DNA from: AC-56 sp963702195
GTDB taxonomy: Bacteria; Actinomycetota; Thermoleophilia; Solirubrobacterales; 70-9
Assembly (NCBI GenBank): GCA_963702195.1
Contig: OY969725.1
Location: 1,612,001 to 1,676,000 of the forward strand
Direction: 5' to 3'
Length of the DNA: 64,000 nucleotides
Of the stretch, positions 56,593-64,000 are shown in pieces. A program made the position numbers and the translations under genes. Position 1 is the first letter of the stretch; every line of letters starts with the position of its first letter. The notes beneath the pieces are model-generated. The model worked only from the letters and a program-made list of their open reading frames with translations. It made no database searches and was not told the origin of the DNA.

Positions 56593-57434
56593 GCGCCCCC
56601 GCGACAGGGAGCCCGCGAGAGGCACGCCGTCGCCGGCGCTGGATGTCCTGGGCGGCGACGGCCGGCCTGACCGTGGCGCTCGCCTTCGCGGTGGTTGCCC
56701 TGGCGCAGCCGCCGAGCGGCATCGTGCATCCGAGCGGCGAGGCAAAGATGTCAACGCATGAGCTGGGGGCGCAGCTCTTTGCGGGCAACTGCGCCTCGTG
56801 TCATGGCTCGCTCGGTCAGGGAATCTCCTCGCCGCGGCCCAACACCGGGGCCGGGGACATCACGGGCCTGGGGCCCGATCTGCGAGGGGTTGGCGCGCTC
56901 GCCCCCGATTTCTACCTGCGGACGGGGCGCATGCCGCTCAGCACGCCCTACGAGACGCCGGAGCGCCACCCACCCTTCTTCGACAATCGCGAGATCAGGG
57001 CGATCGACACCTACGTCGCGTCCTTGAAGAAGGGGCCACCGATACCCCATCCGCATCCGGGTGGCCAGAACCTGGCGAACGGTCTCCACCTGTTCACCCA
57101 AAACTGCGCCGGATGTCATCAGGTCGTCGGCGAGGGCGGCTACGTGACCGACACAAAGGTCCCGGTGCTTCAGCACGCCACCCCGCGCGAGATCGCGGAG
57201 GCCGTGCGAATCGGTCCCTACCTCATGCCGAGCTTTTCCAGGCACGACATCTCGAACCACGACCTGAACGCGATCGTCGCGTACGTGCGCCAGACGCGCC
57301 ACCCGGACGACGCGGGCGGCCTCGGTATCGGGCACATAGGTCCCGTGCCGGAGGGGATGGTGGCGTGGGCGGTGGCCGGATTCGTCCTGGTCGGAATCTG
57401 CGTGTTGCTCGGCGCCCGCATGAGGAAGTCATGA
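56589..57434 (+). CDS. qcrC: Diheme cytochrome c subunit of the bc complex
   Basis: 281 residues. An N-terminal membrane helix (about residues 19-40), then two cytochrome c domains with heme sites GNCASCHG and QNCAGCHQ, and a C-terminal anchor helix (MVAWAVAGFVLVGICVLLG). This matches the QcrC layout of actinobacterial bcc complexes, in which a diheme subunit replaces cytochrome c1 and soluble cytochrome c. It overlaps the small membrane protein gene by 4 nt. qcrA follows 13 nt later. Confidence 0.92.
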   Translation: MSAPATGSPREARRRRRWMSWAATAGLTVALAFAVVALAQPPSGIVHPSGEAKMSTHELGAQLFAGNCASCHGSLGQGISSPRPNTGAGDITGLGPDLRGVGALAPDFYLRTGRMPLSTPYETPERHPPFFDNREIRAIDTYVASLKKGPPIPHPHPGGQNLANGLHLFTQNCAGCHQVVGEGGYVTDTKVPVLQHATPREIAEAVRIGPYLMPSFSRHDISNHDLNAIVAYVRQTRHPDDAGGLGIGHIGPVPEGMVAWAVAGFVLVGICVLLGARMRKS

Positions 57435-57447
57435 GAGGGGGACCGGG

Positions 57448-58455
57448 GTGAGCGCAGCCGGGCGAGCGATCATGCGGGCGCTGACGTGGGTCTGGCGCGC
57501 GGTCGTCGTCAGCGCGGCGCTGCTGGCCACCATTCGGCCTCGCCGGCGGGAGCGGATCGTCGCGGAGGGCGACCCGGCGCCGCGCGCGGAGCTCGTCGTG
57601 ATCGCCCTGCTGCTCGGAGTGGCGGCCTTCGCGGTGATGTTCGTGGTCATCTACGCGTCCGGCTGGGGAGGTCAGACGCAGTTGCTCGGGCTCGCCATCG
57701 GTGGCGCCTTTGCACTGCTCGCCACCGCGCTGACGGTCGCCTCCAAGCACCTCGTGGTCGAGGAGGAGATCGAGGAGGACTACCCGCAGGCCGGGGATCG
57801 CGAGGAGCAGGAGAAGGTCATCCAGATCGTCGAGGAGAGCGGCAGCCGCTTCACGCGCAAGCGCCTTCTCCAGGGCGCCGCCGGAGCGGCCGGGGTCGCC
57901 CTCGGCGCCGCGCTCGCGGTCCCGGCGGTCTCGCTGGGTCCCGTGTTCGACACCGAGTCCCTCTACTACTCGCCGTGGAACCGCGGGCGCCGCGTCGTGG
58001 ACGAGGACGGCAAGCCGTACCGGGCCGACGACATCACGACCGAGGCCTTCTACACGGGGTATCCGGAGAACGTCGACCACGAGGTGCTCGCAGCGCCAAT
58101 CGTGATCGTGCGCGTCGATCGCTCGCAGCTCCACCTGCCGGCGGGGCGCGGGGACTGGGCCCCGCGGGGGATCGTGGCCTATTCGAAGATCTGCACGCAC
58201 GCGGCCTGCGCGATCTCCCTCTACCGGACGCCGCTGTTCCGACCGACCGCGCCAGATCGGGCGCTGGTCTGCCCGTGCCACTACTCCACCTTCGACCCGG
58301 CGACCGGCGGCACAGTGATCTTCGGCCCGGCGGGACGCGACCTGCCCCAGCTGCCACTGATGATCGACGGGGCGGGCGAGCTGCGCGCCGCGGGCGACTA
58401 CTCCGGCCCCGTGGGCCCCTCGTTCTGGGGCGTTCGCTCAGGGAGGCCGGTGTAG
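57448..58455 (+). CDS. qcrA: Rieske iron-sulfur subunit of the bc complex
   Basis: 335 residues. Cluster-binding motifs are CTHAAC and CPCHYSTFD. The N-terminal half has hydrophobic helices (VVIALLLGVAAFAVMFVVIYASG and GLAIGGAFALLATALTVA) and a twin-helix anchor, as in the large actinobacterial QcrA. An RKRLLQGAAGAAG segment precedes the Rieske domain and resembles the Tat-dependent export signal known for this family. The GTG start is followed by a normal coding frame. The stop shares one base with the qcrB start. Confidence 0.94.
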   Translation: MSAAGRAIMRALTWVWRAVVVSAALLATIRPRRRERIVAEGDPAPRAELVVIALLLGVAAFAVMFVVIYASGWGGQTQLLGLAIGGAFALLATALTVASKHLVVEEEIEEDYPQAGDREEQEKVIQIVEESGSRFTRKRLLQGAAGAAGVALGAALAVPAVSLGPVFDTESLYYSPWNRGRRVVDEDGKPYRADDITTEAFYTGYPENVDHEVLAAPIVIVRVDRSQLHLPAGRGDWAPRGIVAYSKICTHAACAISLYRTPLFRPTAPDRALVCPCHYSTFDPATGGTVIFGPAGRDLPQLPLMIDGAGELRAAGDYSGPVGPSFWGVRSGRPV

Positions 58456-59828
58456 TGCTCCGAGGAGTCGTCCGGTCCCTCGACGAGCGTTCCGGCGCGG
58501 CGCCGTTTGCGCGCAAGACGCTGCGCTACCTCTTCCCGGACCATTGGTCGTTCCTCCTGGGGGAGGTGGCGCTCTATGCATTCATCGTCCTGGTGGGGAC
58601 GGGCGTCTACCTGACCCTGTTCTTCCACCCGAGCACCGCGACCACGACCTACCACGGCTCGTACGCGCCGCTTCAGGGGATGCAGATGACGGAGGCATAC
58701 AAGTCCGTCGTCGACATCTCGTTCGACGTCAAGGCGGGGCTGCTGATCCGGCAGACACATCACTGGGCCGCCGATGTGTTCGTCGCGGCGATCGTCCTGC
58801 ATCTGATGCGCATCTTCTTCACCGGCGCGTTCCGCAAGCCGCGGGAGCTCACCTACGTGATCGGCGTGCTCATGCTCATGCTCGCGCTGCCCGAGGGGTA
58901 TCTGGGCTACTCGCTCGCCGACGACCTGCTGTCAGGGATGGGGCTCGCCATCGGCTATGCGGTGGCGCTCTCGGTTCCCCTCGTCGGGGCAAATCTCGCT
59001 CTTCTCCTCTGGGGTGCGCCGTTCCCGGGCGATCCGAGCTTCTGGTCGCGGATGTACGTCGCGCACGTCTTCATCTTCCCGATCCTGATCGGCGGCCTAC
59101 TGGCCCTTCACCTCACCCTGGTGGCGTCGCGCCACCACACGCAGTTTCGACGTCAGAAGGAGCAGGGCGATCGCAGGCTTCTCGGGGTACCGACGTTTCC
59201 GGGCCAGGCACCGCGCTCGCTCGCGCTCTTCTTCGCGGTCGCGGCGGCCCTCTTCCTGCTGGGCGGGCTGGTGCAGATCAACCCGATCTGGCTTTGGGGC
59301 CCGTACCACGTCGGGAGCAGCACCAATGGAGCGCAGCCCGACTGGTACCTAGGCTGGCTGATCGGCGCGCTGCGCCTGGTCCCGAGCTTCGACGTCGTGC
59401 TCGGAAACCGCACCCTGGTTCCGAACCCGTTCTGGGGCGGAGCCCTGTTTCCCCTCGTCGTGTTCGCGGCGATCCTGGCCTGGCCATGGCTGGAGCGCCG
59501 GGTCACCGGGGATCGCCGGGCTCACAACGCGCTCGACCGACCTCGCGACGCGCCGTGGCGCACCGCGGTCGGCGCGGGCTTCCTCGCCTGGGTGTTCCTG
59601 ATCTTCTTCGCCGGCGCAGCCGACCGCGTGTACGTCTTCCTCGGGATCAGCTACGTATCGCAGATCTGGGCCTACCGCGGCCTGGTGTTCGTGCTACCGG
59701 TCGTCGTGGTGCTGGTCACCCGCAAGGTCTGCCTGGCGCTCCAGCGCGCTGAGGAGATCGAGGCCGGGCAAGAGGAGGCTGAGCACGAGGCCGAGGAGGC
59801 CGCGAAGGCGCAGACCGCCCCTACGTAG
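58455..59828 (+). CDS. qcrB: Cytochrome b subunit of the bc complex
   Basis: 457 residues, about eight helices. Heme-ligand His pairs lie in QTHHWAADVFVAAIVLHLMRIFFTG and later in MYVAHVFIFPILIGGLLALHLTL. EGYLGYSLADDLLSG contributes to the quinol site, and the PDWYLGWLIG segment is also present. The C-terminal tail is Glu/Ala-rich. GTG 58455 overlaps the qcrA stop by one base. It ends the respiratory operon; no clear terminator is visible after it. Confidence 0.95.
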   Translation: MLRGVVRSLDERSGAAPFARKTLRYLFPDHWSFLLGEVALYAFIVLVGTGVYLTLFFHPSTATTTYHGSYAPLQGMQMTEAYKSVVDISFDVKAGLLIRQTHHWAADVFVAAIVLHLMRIFFTGAFRKPRELTYVIGVLMLMLALPEGYLGYSLADDLLSGMGLAIGYAVALSVPLVGANLALLLWGAPFPGDPSFWSRMYVAHVFIFPILIGGLLALHLTLVASRHHTQFRRQKEQGDRRLLGVPTFPGQAPRSLALFFAVAAALFLLGGLVQINPIWLWGPYHVGSSTNGAQPDWYLGWLIGALRLVPSFDVVLGNRTLVPNPFWGGALFPLVVFAAILAWPWLERRVTGDRRAHNALDRPRDAPWRTAVGAGFLAWVFLIFFAGAADRVYVFLGISYVSQIWAYRGLVFVLPVVVVLVTRKVCLALQRAEEIEAGQEEAEHEAEEAAKAQTAPT

Positions 59829-59930
59829 TCGCGCATGGGGGGCCGGGTCGAGGCCGTCTGAAGCGGATCGCTCTGGTCAGCGAGCCGACAGACGAAACGT
59901 AATGGATGCGATTGCGGGTACTGCTTGAAC

Positions 59931-60953
59931 ATGGATCGGCGAAAGACGAGCGAGGGGCGGGTGGTTGTGGTGACCGGGGCGACCTCCGGCATCGGGCGCG
60001 CGATCGCGAAGGAGTTCGCGGTCCGCGGCGACTCGGTTGCGCTGCTGGCACGGGGCCGTGAGGGCCTCGACGGCGCCAAGCGCGATGTCGAGCGAGCGGG
60101 CGGGAGAGCATTGGCGCTGCCGACGGACGTGGCCAATCCAGACCAGGTGGAGTCCGCGGCGGAGGCGACCGAGGAGGCGCTCGGGCCGATCGACGTCTGG
60201 GTCAACGACGCGATGACGACCATCTTCGGCGAGTTCCTCGACATCTCCACGGACGAGTTCCGGCGCGCGACCGAGGTCACCTACCTGGGGGCGGTCTGGG
60301 GGACCCGTGCGGCGCTTCGCCGGATGGCGGAGCGTGACCGGGGCACGATCGTCCTCGTCGGCTCCGCGATGGCCTACCGAGGTATTCCACTCCAGGCCCC
60401 GTACTGCGGCGCCAAGCACGCGGAGAAGGGCTTCTTCGAGTCCCTGCGGTGCGAGCTCCGGCACCGGAAGTCGAACGTCCACCTGACCATGGTCCAGCTG
60501 CCTGCCCTGAACACTCCCCAGTTCGATCACTGCGAGACCAAGATGCCCAACCAGCCCATGCCGGTGCCTCCCATCTACCAGCCCGAGGTCGCGGCGCGCG
60601 CGGTCGCGTGGGCCGCGGATCATCGGCGGCGCGAGGTCTACGTGGGCTTCCCCTCCGTGTACACGATCCTCGGCAACAAGCTCGGGCCGTGGCTCGCGGA
60701 GCGCTACCTGGCGCGGACCGCCTACGACTCCCAGCAGGTGGACGGCCAGCCGGTGGGGGAGAGGCCCAGCAACCTGTTCGCGCCGCTCGAGGAGGATCCG
60801 GGCGCCCATGGGCGCTTCGACGAACAGGCCCATTCGCGCTCGCCTCAGCTCTTCCTGACGAAGAACCGGCGCTGGCTCGGGCTCGGAGCGGCAATGGCCG
60901 GCGCCGGGGCGGCGGCGGCTGGACTGCTCGCACGCGGCCGCCCTAGGCGTTGA
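59931..60953 (+). CDS. SDR-family oxidoreductase with C-terminal membrane segment
   Basis: 340 residues. Cofactor motif TGATSGIGRAI, LPTDVANPDQ, the Asn in VWVNDAMTT (usually NNAG, here NDAM), Ser in VLVGSAMAYRG and the catalytic YCGAK. An extra 100 residues follow the SDR core and end in an Ala/Gly-rich hydrophobic stretch (GLGAAMAGAGAAAAGLLA), a possible membrane anchor. A TTG 6 nt upstream of the ATG is an alternative start. Substrate unknown. It is convergent with the SRPBCC gene, overlapping it by 11 nt. Confidence 0.85.
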   Translation: MDRRKTSEGRVVVVTGATSGIGRAIAKEFAVRGDSVALLARGREGLDGAKRDVERAGGRALALPTDVANPDQVESAAEATEEALGPIDVWVNDAMTTIFGEFLDISTDEFRRATEVTYLGAVWGTRAALRRMAERDRGTIVLVGSAMAYRGIPLQAPYCGAKHAEKGFFESLRCELRHRKSNVHLTMVQLPALNTPQFDHCETKMPNQPMPVPPIYQPEVAARAVAWAADHRRREVYVGFPSVYTILGNKLGPWLAERYLARTAYDSQQVDGQPVGERPSNLFAPLEEDPGAHGRFDEQAHSRSPQLFLTKNRRWLGLGAAMAGAGAAAAGLLARGRPRR

Positions 60954-61419
60954 GGGCCGCGTACCGGCCGAGAATGTACGGCCATCCCGCGTCGGAGGCC
61001 AACGCCTCCCGATAGCCGGCGGCGCCGGAGCCGTGGCGCTCGAAGCGCGCGTGCTCGAGCTCGACGCGAGTGTCGGTCCCCTCCGTTTTCGCGAATCGCA
61101 CCGTCACCACACTGGCGCGACGCGGATCCGGGACGGGCTCGCGAGCGGGACCGATTTGCCAGGTGAATGCCAGCCAGCCCGGCGGCTCGAGCTCGAGGAC
61201 CCGTCCCCAGTCGCAGCGAAAGCCGTCTGGCCCGCGCTCCAAGCACATCCCTCCCTCGCGCGGCTCGATGCGTATCTCCTCGAGCACGTCCCCGGACCAC
61301 GTGTACTCCGGCGGCCACCATTCGTGCAGGCCGCGGAGGAAGCGGTCGAATGCCCTCTCGATGGGGAGGCTGATGGCCACGCTCTCTCGAATCGGCGGGA
61401 CGGGTGAGTTCGCGCTCAT
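60943..61419 (-). CDS. SRPBCC-family protein (AHSA1/START-like)
   Basis: 158 residues. Helix-grip ligand-binding fold of the Aha1-C type: VAISLPIERAFDRFLRGLHEWWPPEYTW at the N-terminus, the RVLELEPPGWLAFTWQIG strand pair and a closing amphipathic helix around DAGWPYILGRYAAL. Such proteins bind small hydrophobic ligands; the ligand here is unknown. ATG overlaps the GH15 stop by 4 nt, so the two are coupled, although their functions do not obviously connect. Confidence 0.85.
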   Translation of the reverse strand: MSANSPVPPIRESVAISLPIERAFDRFLRGLHEWWPPEYTWSGDVLEEIRIEPREGGMCLERGPDGFRCDWGRVLELEPPGWLAFTWQIGPAREPVPDPRRASVVTVRFAKTEGTDTRVELEHARFERHGSGAAGYREALASDAGWPYILGRYAALNA

Positions 61420-63257
61420 TCCGGCTCCGCCTCGCCCTCGAGCGCCACCCCGATGATCGTCGCGGCGTTGATCAGTGCCAGGTGCGACAGCGCCTGGGGA
61501 AAGTTCCCAAGCAGGTCGCCCGTGCCAGGGTCCACCTCCTCTGACATCAGGCCGACGTCGTTCGCGATCTCGATCGCGTGCTCCATCAGCTCGCACGCGC
61601 CGTCCAGGTCGCCCGACCGCGCCAATCCCTCGGCAACCCAGAACGAGCAGGCGACGAATGCGCCCTCCTCGCTCTCCATCCCGCTGTACCGGTAGACGTG
61701 CGGGCCGGTCATGAGCTCGCGTCGGATCGTCGCGAGCGTGCGTTCGAAGCGCTCGCCCGCGACGTCCGCGTAGCCCATGCGACCCATGAGGAGCGTCGCG
61801 ACGTCGACGTCGTCGGTGTCGGGATGCTGCGTGTAGCTCCCGCGCTGCTCCGACCAGCAGCGCTCCTCCACCCATCGAGCCACCCGATCCCGCTGGTTCG
61901 CGTAGCGGTGCCGGCGCCCCTCGTCGGGGAGCTGTCCGTTGGCGACCAGGCGAGCCGCCCGGTCGAATGCCAGCCAGCAGCCCATCTTCGATGCGGTGTA
62001 GTGCCTGCGGTCGGGCAGCTCCCAGATGCCCGAATCCTCGTTCGTCCAGATCTGGGCCAGGAGATCCGCGCTCTCGGCCAGCCGCCGGCCGGTGTTCGCG
62101 TCGAGCCGGTTTCCCAGCCGGGTGTAGAGCCAGGCGGTGTGCAGCAGGTCTCCATAGGCGCCGAGCTGGAGCTGGCCGGCGGCATCGTTGCCGTCCCGAA
62201 CCGGCTGGCTCCCGAGGTAGCCGCGAAGCGGTAGCTCCAGCTCGTGCTGCAGGACCTCGCCACTGAGGCGATAGATGGGCTGGACCCTCGGATGGGTGTC
62301 CTCGAGGGCGTCGAGCAGCCAGGCGAGCGCTCCGTGAGCCGGCTCGCGGAGCCCGCAGTGAAGGAGGGCGTTCAGCATGAAGGCGGTGTCGCGCGGCCAG
62401 GCATGCCGATAGTCGTAATTTCGGTTGCCTCCGATTCGCTCCGGTAGGGATGTGGTGGGGGCGGCGATCAGGGCACCCGAGGGCGCGCTCAGCAGGCGCA
62501 GCGCCAGCAAGCTGCGCTCCACGGCCTCGCGCCAGGGACCGGCGTAGTCGTGAGCGCCAAGCCACTCCCGCCAGGCGGCGGCCGTCCTGTCGACCCGGTC
62601 CTCCACCTCGTCGCGCTCCGGACGAGGGAGCGGCTCACCCATCGGCGTATACACGAGTGCGAGGGTTGCCGTCTCACCCTGGCGGAGGCGAGCCTTCCCG
62701 CTGACGGAGCGCTCGGAGTGAAGTGCCCGCCAGGGCTCCCACGCGAGTATTCCGAGCTGTCCGGCCGGCGAGGCCGCGTGAAAGAACCCTTCGTCGATCG
62801 CGTCGACCGAGTGGCCAGCGGTTCCGTATCCGAACCGTGGCGAGACCTCCCAGCCCATCGCGACGTTCCCGTCCAGGCACTCCACCCGCCGCACGAGCTC
62901 GTGCCAGGGGAGGAGCCGACCGCCGTCCGTAGTGATCGCATCCGTCACCCGGACGGAGCCATCGCTCGTCCGGAAAGTCGTCTCGAGGACATTCGTGTTC
63001 TCGACGTAGCGCTGCTCGCTCTCGAAGTCTCCGGCGGGCGCCAGGGTGAATCCGCCCGCGGAGTCGGGATCCAGCAGCGAGCCGAAGATGCTCCCCGAGT
63101 CGTGCGCGGGCCAGCACAACCAGTCGATGCCACCGTCCCTCGCCACCAGCGCCACGGCTCGCCCATCGCCGATCGCACCGTAGTCCTGAATGGGCGCGTA
63201 GCCATCCACCCTCACCGGGGCCCGCAAGCAGCGGTCGCCGGACGCCAGCGCGACCAC
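61416..63257 (-). CDS. Glycoside hydrolase family 15 (glucoamylase/trehalase-like)
   Basis: About 613 residues from GTG 63257 (GTGs at 63215 and 63209 are alternatives). An N-terminal beta-sandwich (IQDYGAIGDGRAVALVARDGGIDWLCWP) precedes the (alpha/alpha)6 barrel with NRNYDYRHAWPRDTAFML. The second catalytic Glu lies in MSEEVDPGTGDLLGNFPQALSHLALI. No signal peptide is seen, so it acts in the cytoplasm, likely on trehalose or alpha-glucans. The start lies 1 nt beyond the stop of the upstream CCG-domain gene. Confidence 0.9.
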   Translation of the reverse strand: MVALASGDRCLRAPVRVDGYAPIQDYGAIGDGRAVALVARDGGIDWLCWPAHDSGSIFGSLLDPDSAGGFTLAPAGDFESEQRYVENTNVLETTFRTSDGSVRVTDAITTDGGRLLPWHELVRRVECLDGNVAMGWEVSPRFGYGTAGHSVDAIDEGFFHAASPAGQLGILAWEPWRALHSERSVSGKARLRQGETATLALVYTPMGEPLPRPERDEVEDRVDRTAAAWREWLGAHDYAGPWREAVERSLLALRLLSAPSGALIAAPTTSLPERIGGNRNYDYRHAWPRDTAFMLNALLHCGLREPAHGALAWLLDALEDTHPRVQPIYRLSGEVLQHELELPLRGYLGSQPVRDGNDAAGQLQLGAYGDLLHTAWLYTRLGNRLDANTGRRLAESADLLAQIWTNEDSGIWELPDRRHYTASKMGCWLAFDRAARLVANGQLPDEGRRHRYANQRDRVARWVEERCWSEQRGSYTQHPDTDDVDVATLLMGRMGYADVAGERFERTLATIRRELMTGPHVYRYSGMESEEGAFVACSFWVAEGLARSGDLDGACELMEHAIEIANDVGLMSEEVDPGTGDLLGNFPQALSHLALINAATIIGVALEGEAEPE

Positions 63258-63258
63258 C

Positions 63259-64000
63259 TCAGCGCCGGCCAAGCCATGCGGCCACGCCCGCCGTCGCGCC
63301 GGCGCCGGCCAGGGCACCGGCGGCGATCCAGGCAAACCGCCGGCGTCGCAACTCAGGCGGAGCCTGCGGGCGGTTCTCGTAATAGGCGTCCTCGGGCTTG
63401 CCCGGCGCCCAGCCTTCCGGCCCGCGCTCGCGCGCCATCTTCATGACCTGAGCGACGTGGAGCGCTCGACGGCCCACCTGCGCCTGCTCGATCTGGGTCT
63501 TGCAGGAAAAGCCGTCGGCCACCACGACCGTCTCATCCCCGGCCTCCCTCACGGCGGGCAGCAACGACTGCTCGCCGCACTGCATCGAGATCTGCCGCTT
63601 TCCGTCCTCGAAGCCCCATGAGCCGGCGAGCCCGCAGCAGCCACCCGACACCTGTTCGACCTCCATCCCCATTCGCTCGAGCAGCTTCTCCTCCGGGTCG
63701 AGCCCGCCCGTGGCCTTGTGGTGACAATGGCCCCAGAGGAGTGCCTGGTGCGCGAGCTTCGGCATCTCGACGTCGTGCTCGGTGAGGAACTCGCTCCAGT
63801 GATAGGAGCATTCGCGCATTCGCGCGGCGTCATCGTCGTGGGGCAGCAGGTTGACCAGCTCGTCCTTGAACACGGCAAGGCAGCTCGGCTCCATGCCCAC
63901 GATCGGCGTGCCGGCTCGGATCTCCTCGCGGAAGGTGTCGAGGACGTTTCTCAGATAGCGCTCGGCGAGGTCGAGGAAGCCATAGTCGTAGAGCGGGCGC
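63259..64000 (-). CDS. Iron-sulfur oxidoreductase with CCG domain, C-terminal part (gene runs off the window)
   Basis: C-terminal 246 residues of a GlpC/HdrB-like protein, often fused to or partnered with FAD-linked (glycolate/lactate-type) oxidases. The frame is open to base 64000. Cysteine-rich CCG motifs are visible: GMEPSCLAVFKDEL and GGCCGLAGSWGFE, plus WGHCHHKA. A possible C-terminal membrane segment (FAWIAAGALAGAGATAGVAAWL) ends the protein, which is unusual. The GH15 gene begins immediately after its stop. The N-terminus and any FAD domain lie outside the window. Confidence 0.82.
   Translation of the reverse strand, partial: RPLYDYGFLDLAERYLRNVLDTFREEIRAGTPIVGMEPSCLAVFKDELVNLLPHDDDAARMRECSYHWSEFLTEHDVEMPKLAHQALLWGHCHHKATGGLDPEEKLLERMGMEVEQVSGGCCGLAGSWGFEDGKRQISMQCGEQSLLPAVREAGDETVVVADGFSCKTQIEQAQVGRRALHVAQVMKMARERGPEGWAPGKPEDAYYENRPQAPPELRRRRFAWIAAGALAGAGATAGVAAWLGRR

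Overview
The window is a GC-rich, densely coding chromosomal segment of a Gram-positive-type actinobacterium. The closest overall fit is a deep-branching lineage such as Thermoleophilia (Solirubrobacterales or Gaiellales-like). This placement is inferred from gene content, not from a marker-gene search: lysine and meso-DAP made by the DapL route, MurT/GatD lipid II amidation, a bcc/caa3 respiratory operon, RNase J together with RNase Y and PNPase, a SigB/SigF-type sigma factor, and many genes whose -10 hexamer sits only 6-10 nt before the start codon. I see no rRNA, tRNA, CRISPR array, prophage or complete insertion sequence.

Layout. Bases 1-8430 hold the classical translation-linked cluster rbfA-nrnA-truB-ribF-rpsO, then two thiol-redox genes, pnp, an M16 peptidase and dapB, with many overlapping junctions. 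Bases 8431-14758 are accessory: a remnant of a Tat-exported monoamine oxidase, a 100-nt imperfect palindrome, a secreted GDPD/nitrilase-like fusion on the minus strand, a three-domain VOC-VOC-SDR protein and an amidase. Bases 14823-19003 carry dapA, RNase J and a secreted gluzincin protease. A minus-strand two-component system (19266-21354) follows a repeat-rich gap. ftsK, a rodZ-like gene and cinA come next, then a minus-strand epoxide-hydrolase-like gene and the thpR-recA-recX-rny segment. miaB, a secreted protein of unknown function, miaA, dapF and dapL run to 36956. A transporter, glutamate decarboxylase, a SugE/Gdx exporter, an epimerase, hflX, dut and a frameshifted acetyltransferase fill the stretch to 43276. 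A tightly overlapped minus-strand operon (47699-43273) encodes a methyltransferase, a lipid kinase, murT, a second methyltransferase and gatD. From 47754 to 50164 there are a cyclophilin lipoprotein, a peroxiredoxin, a hydrolase and a PRC-barrel protein. Bases 50174-52429 form a stress-regulation block (Crp-like regulator, DUF2294 protein, SigB/F-type sigma factor). The respiratory operon coxB-coxA-coxC-unknown-qcrC-qcrA-qcrB spans 52687-59828. The window ends with an SDR and a minus-strand group: a CCG-domain oxidoreductase running off the end, a GH15 glucoamylase and an SRPBCC protein.

How the genes work together. dapA, dapB, dapL and dapF give every step from aspartate semialdehyde to meso-DAP, although this DapF has serine at both positions where the family has its catalytic cysteines. 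murT/gatD then amidate the peptidoglycan precursor. PNPase, RNase J, RNase Y and NrnA cover endo- and exonucleolytic RNA decay down to nanoRNA. The respiratory operon makes a cytochrome bc complex and an oxidase whose subunit II carries its own c-heme.

The most interesting regulatory signal is a set of three GTTT-N15/16-GGGTA(G/T) elements. They lie upstream of the sigma factor itself, the Crp-like regulator and (as a 22-bp tandem duplication) the respiratory operon. This suggests an autoregulated alternative-sigma circuit that also drives respiration.
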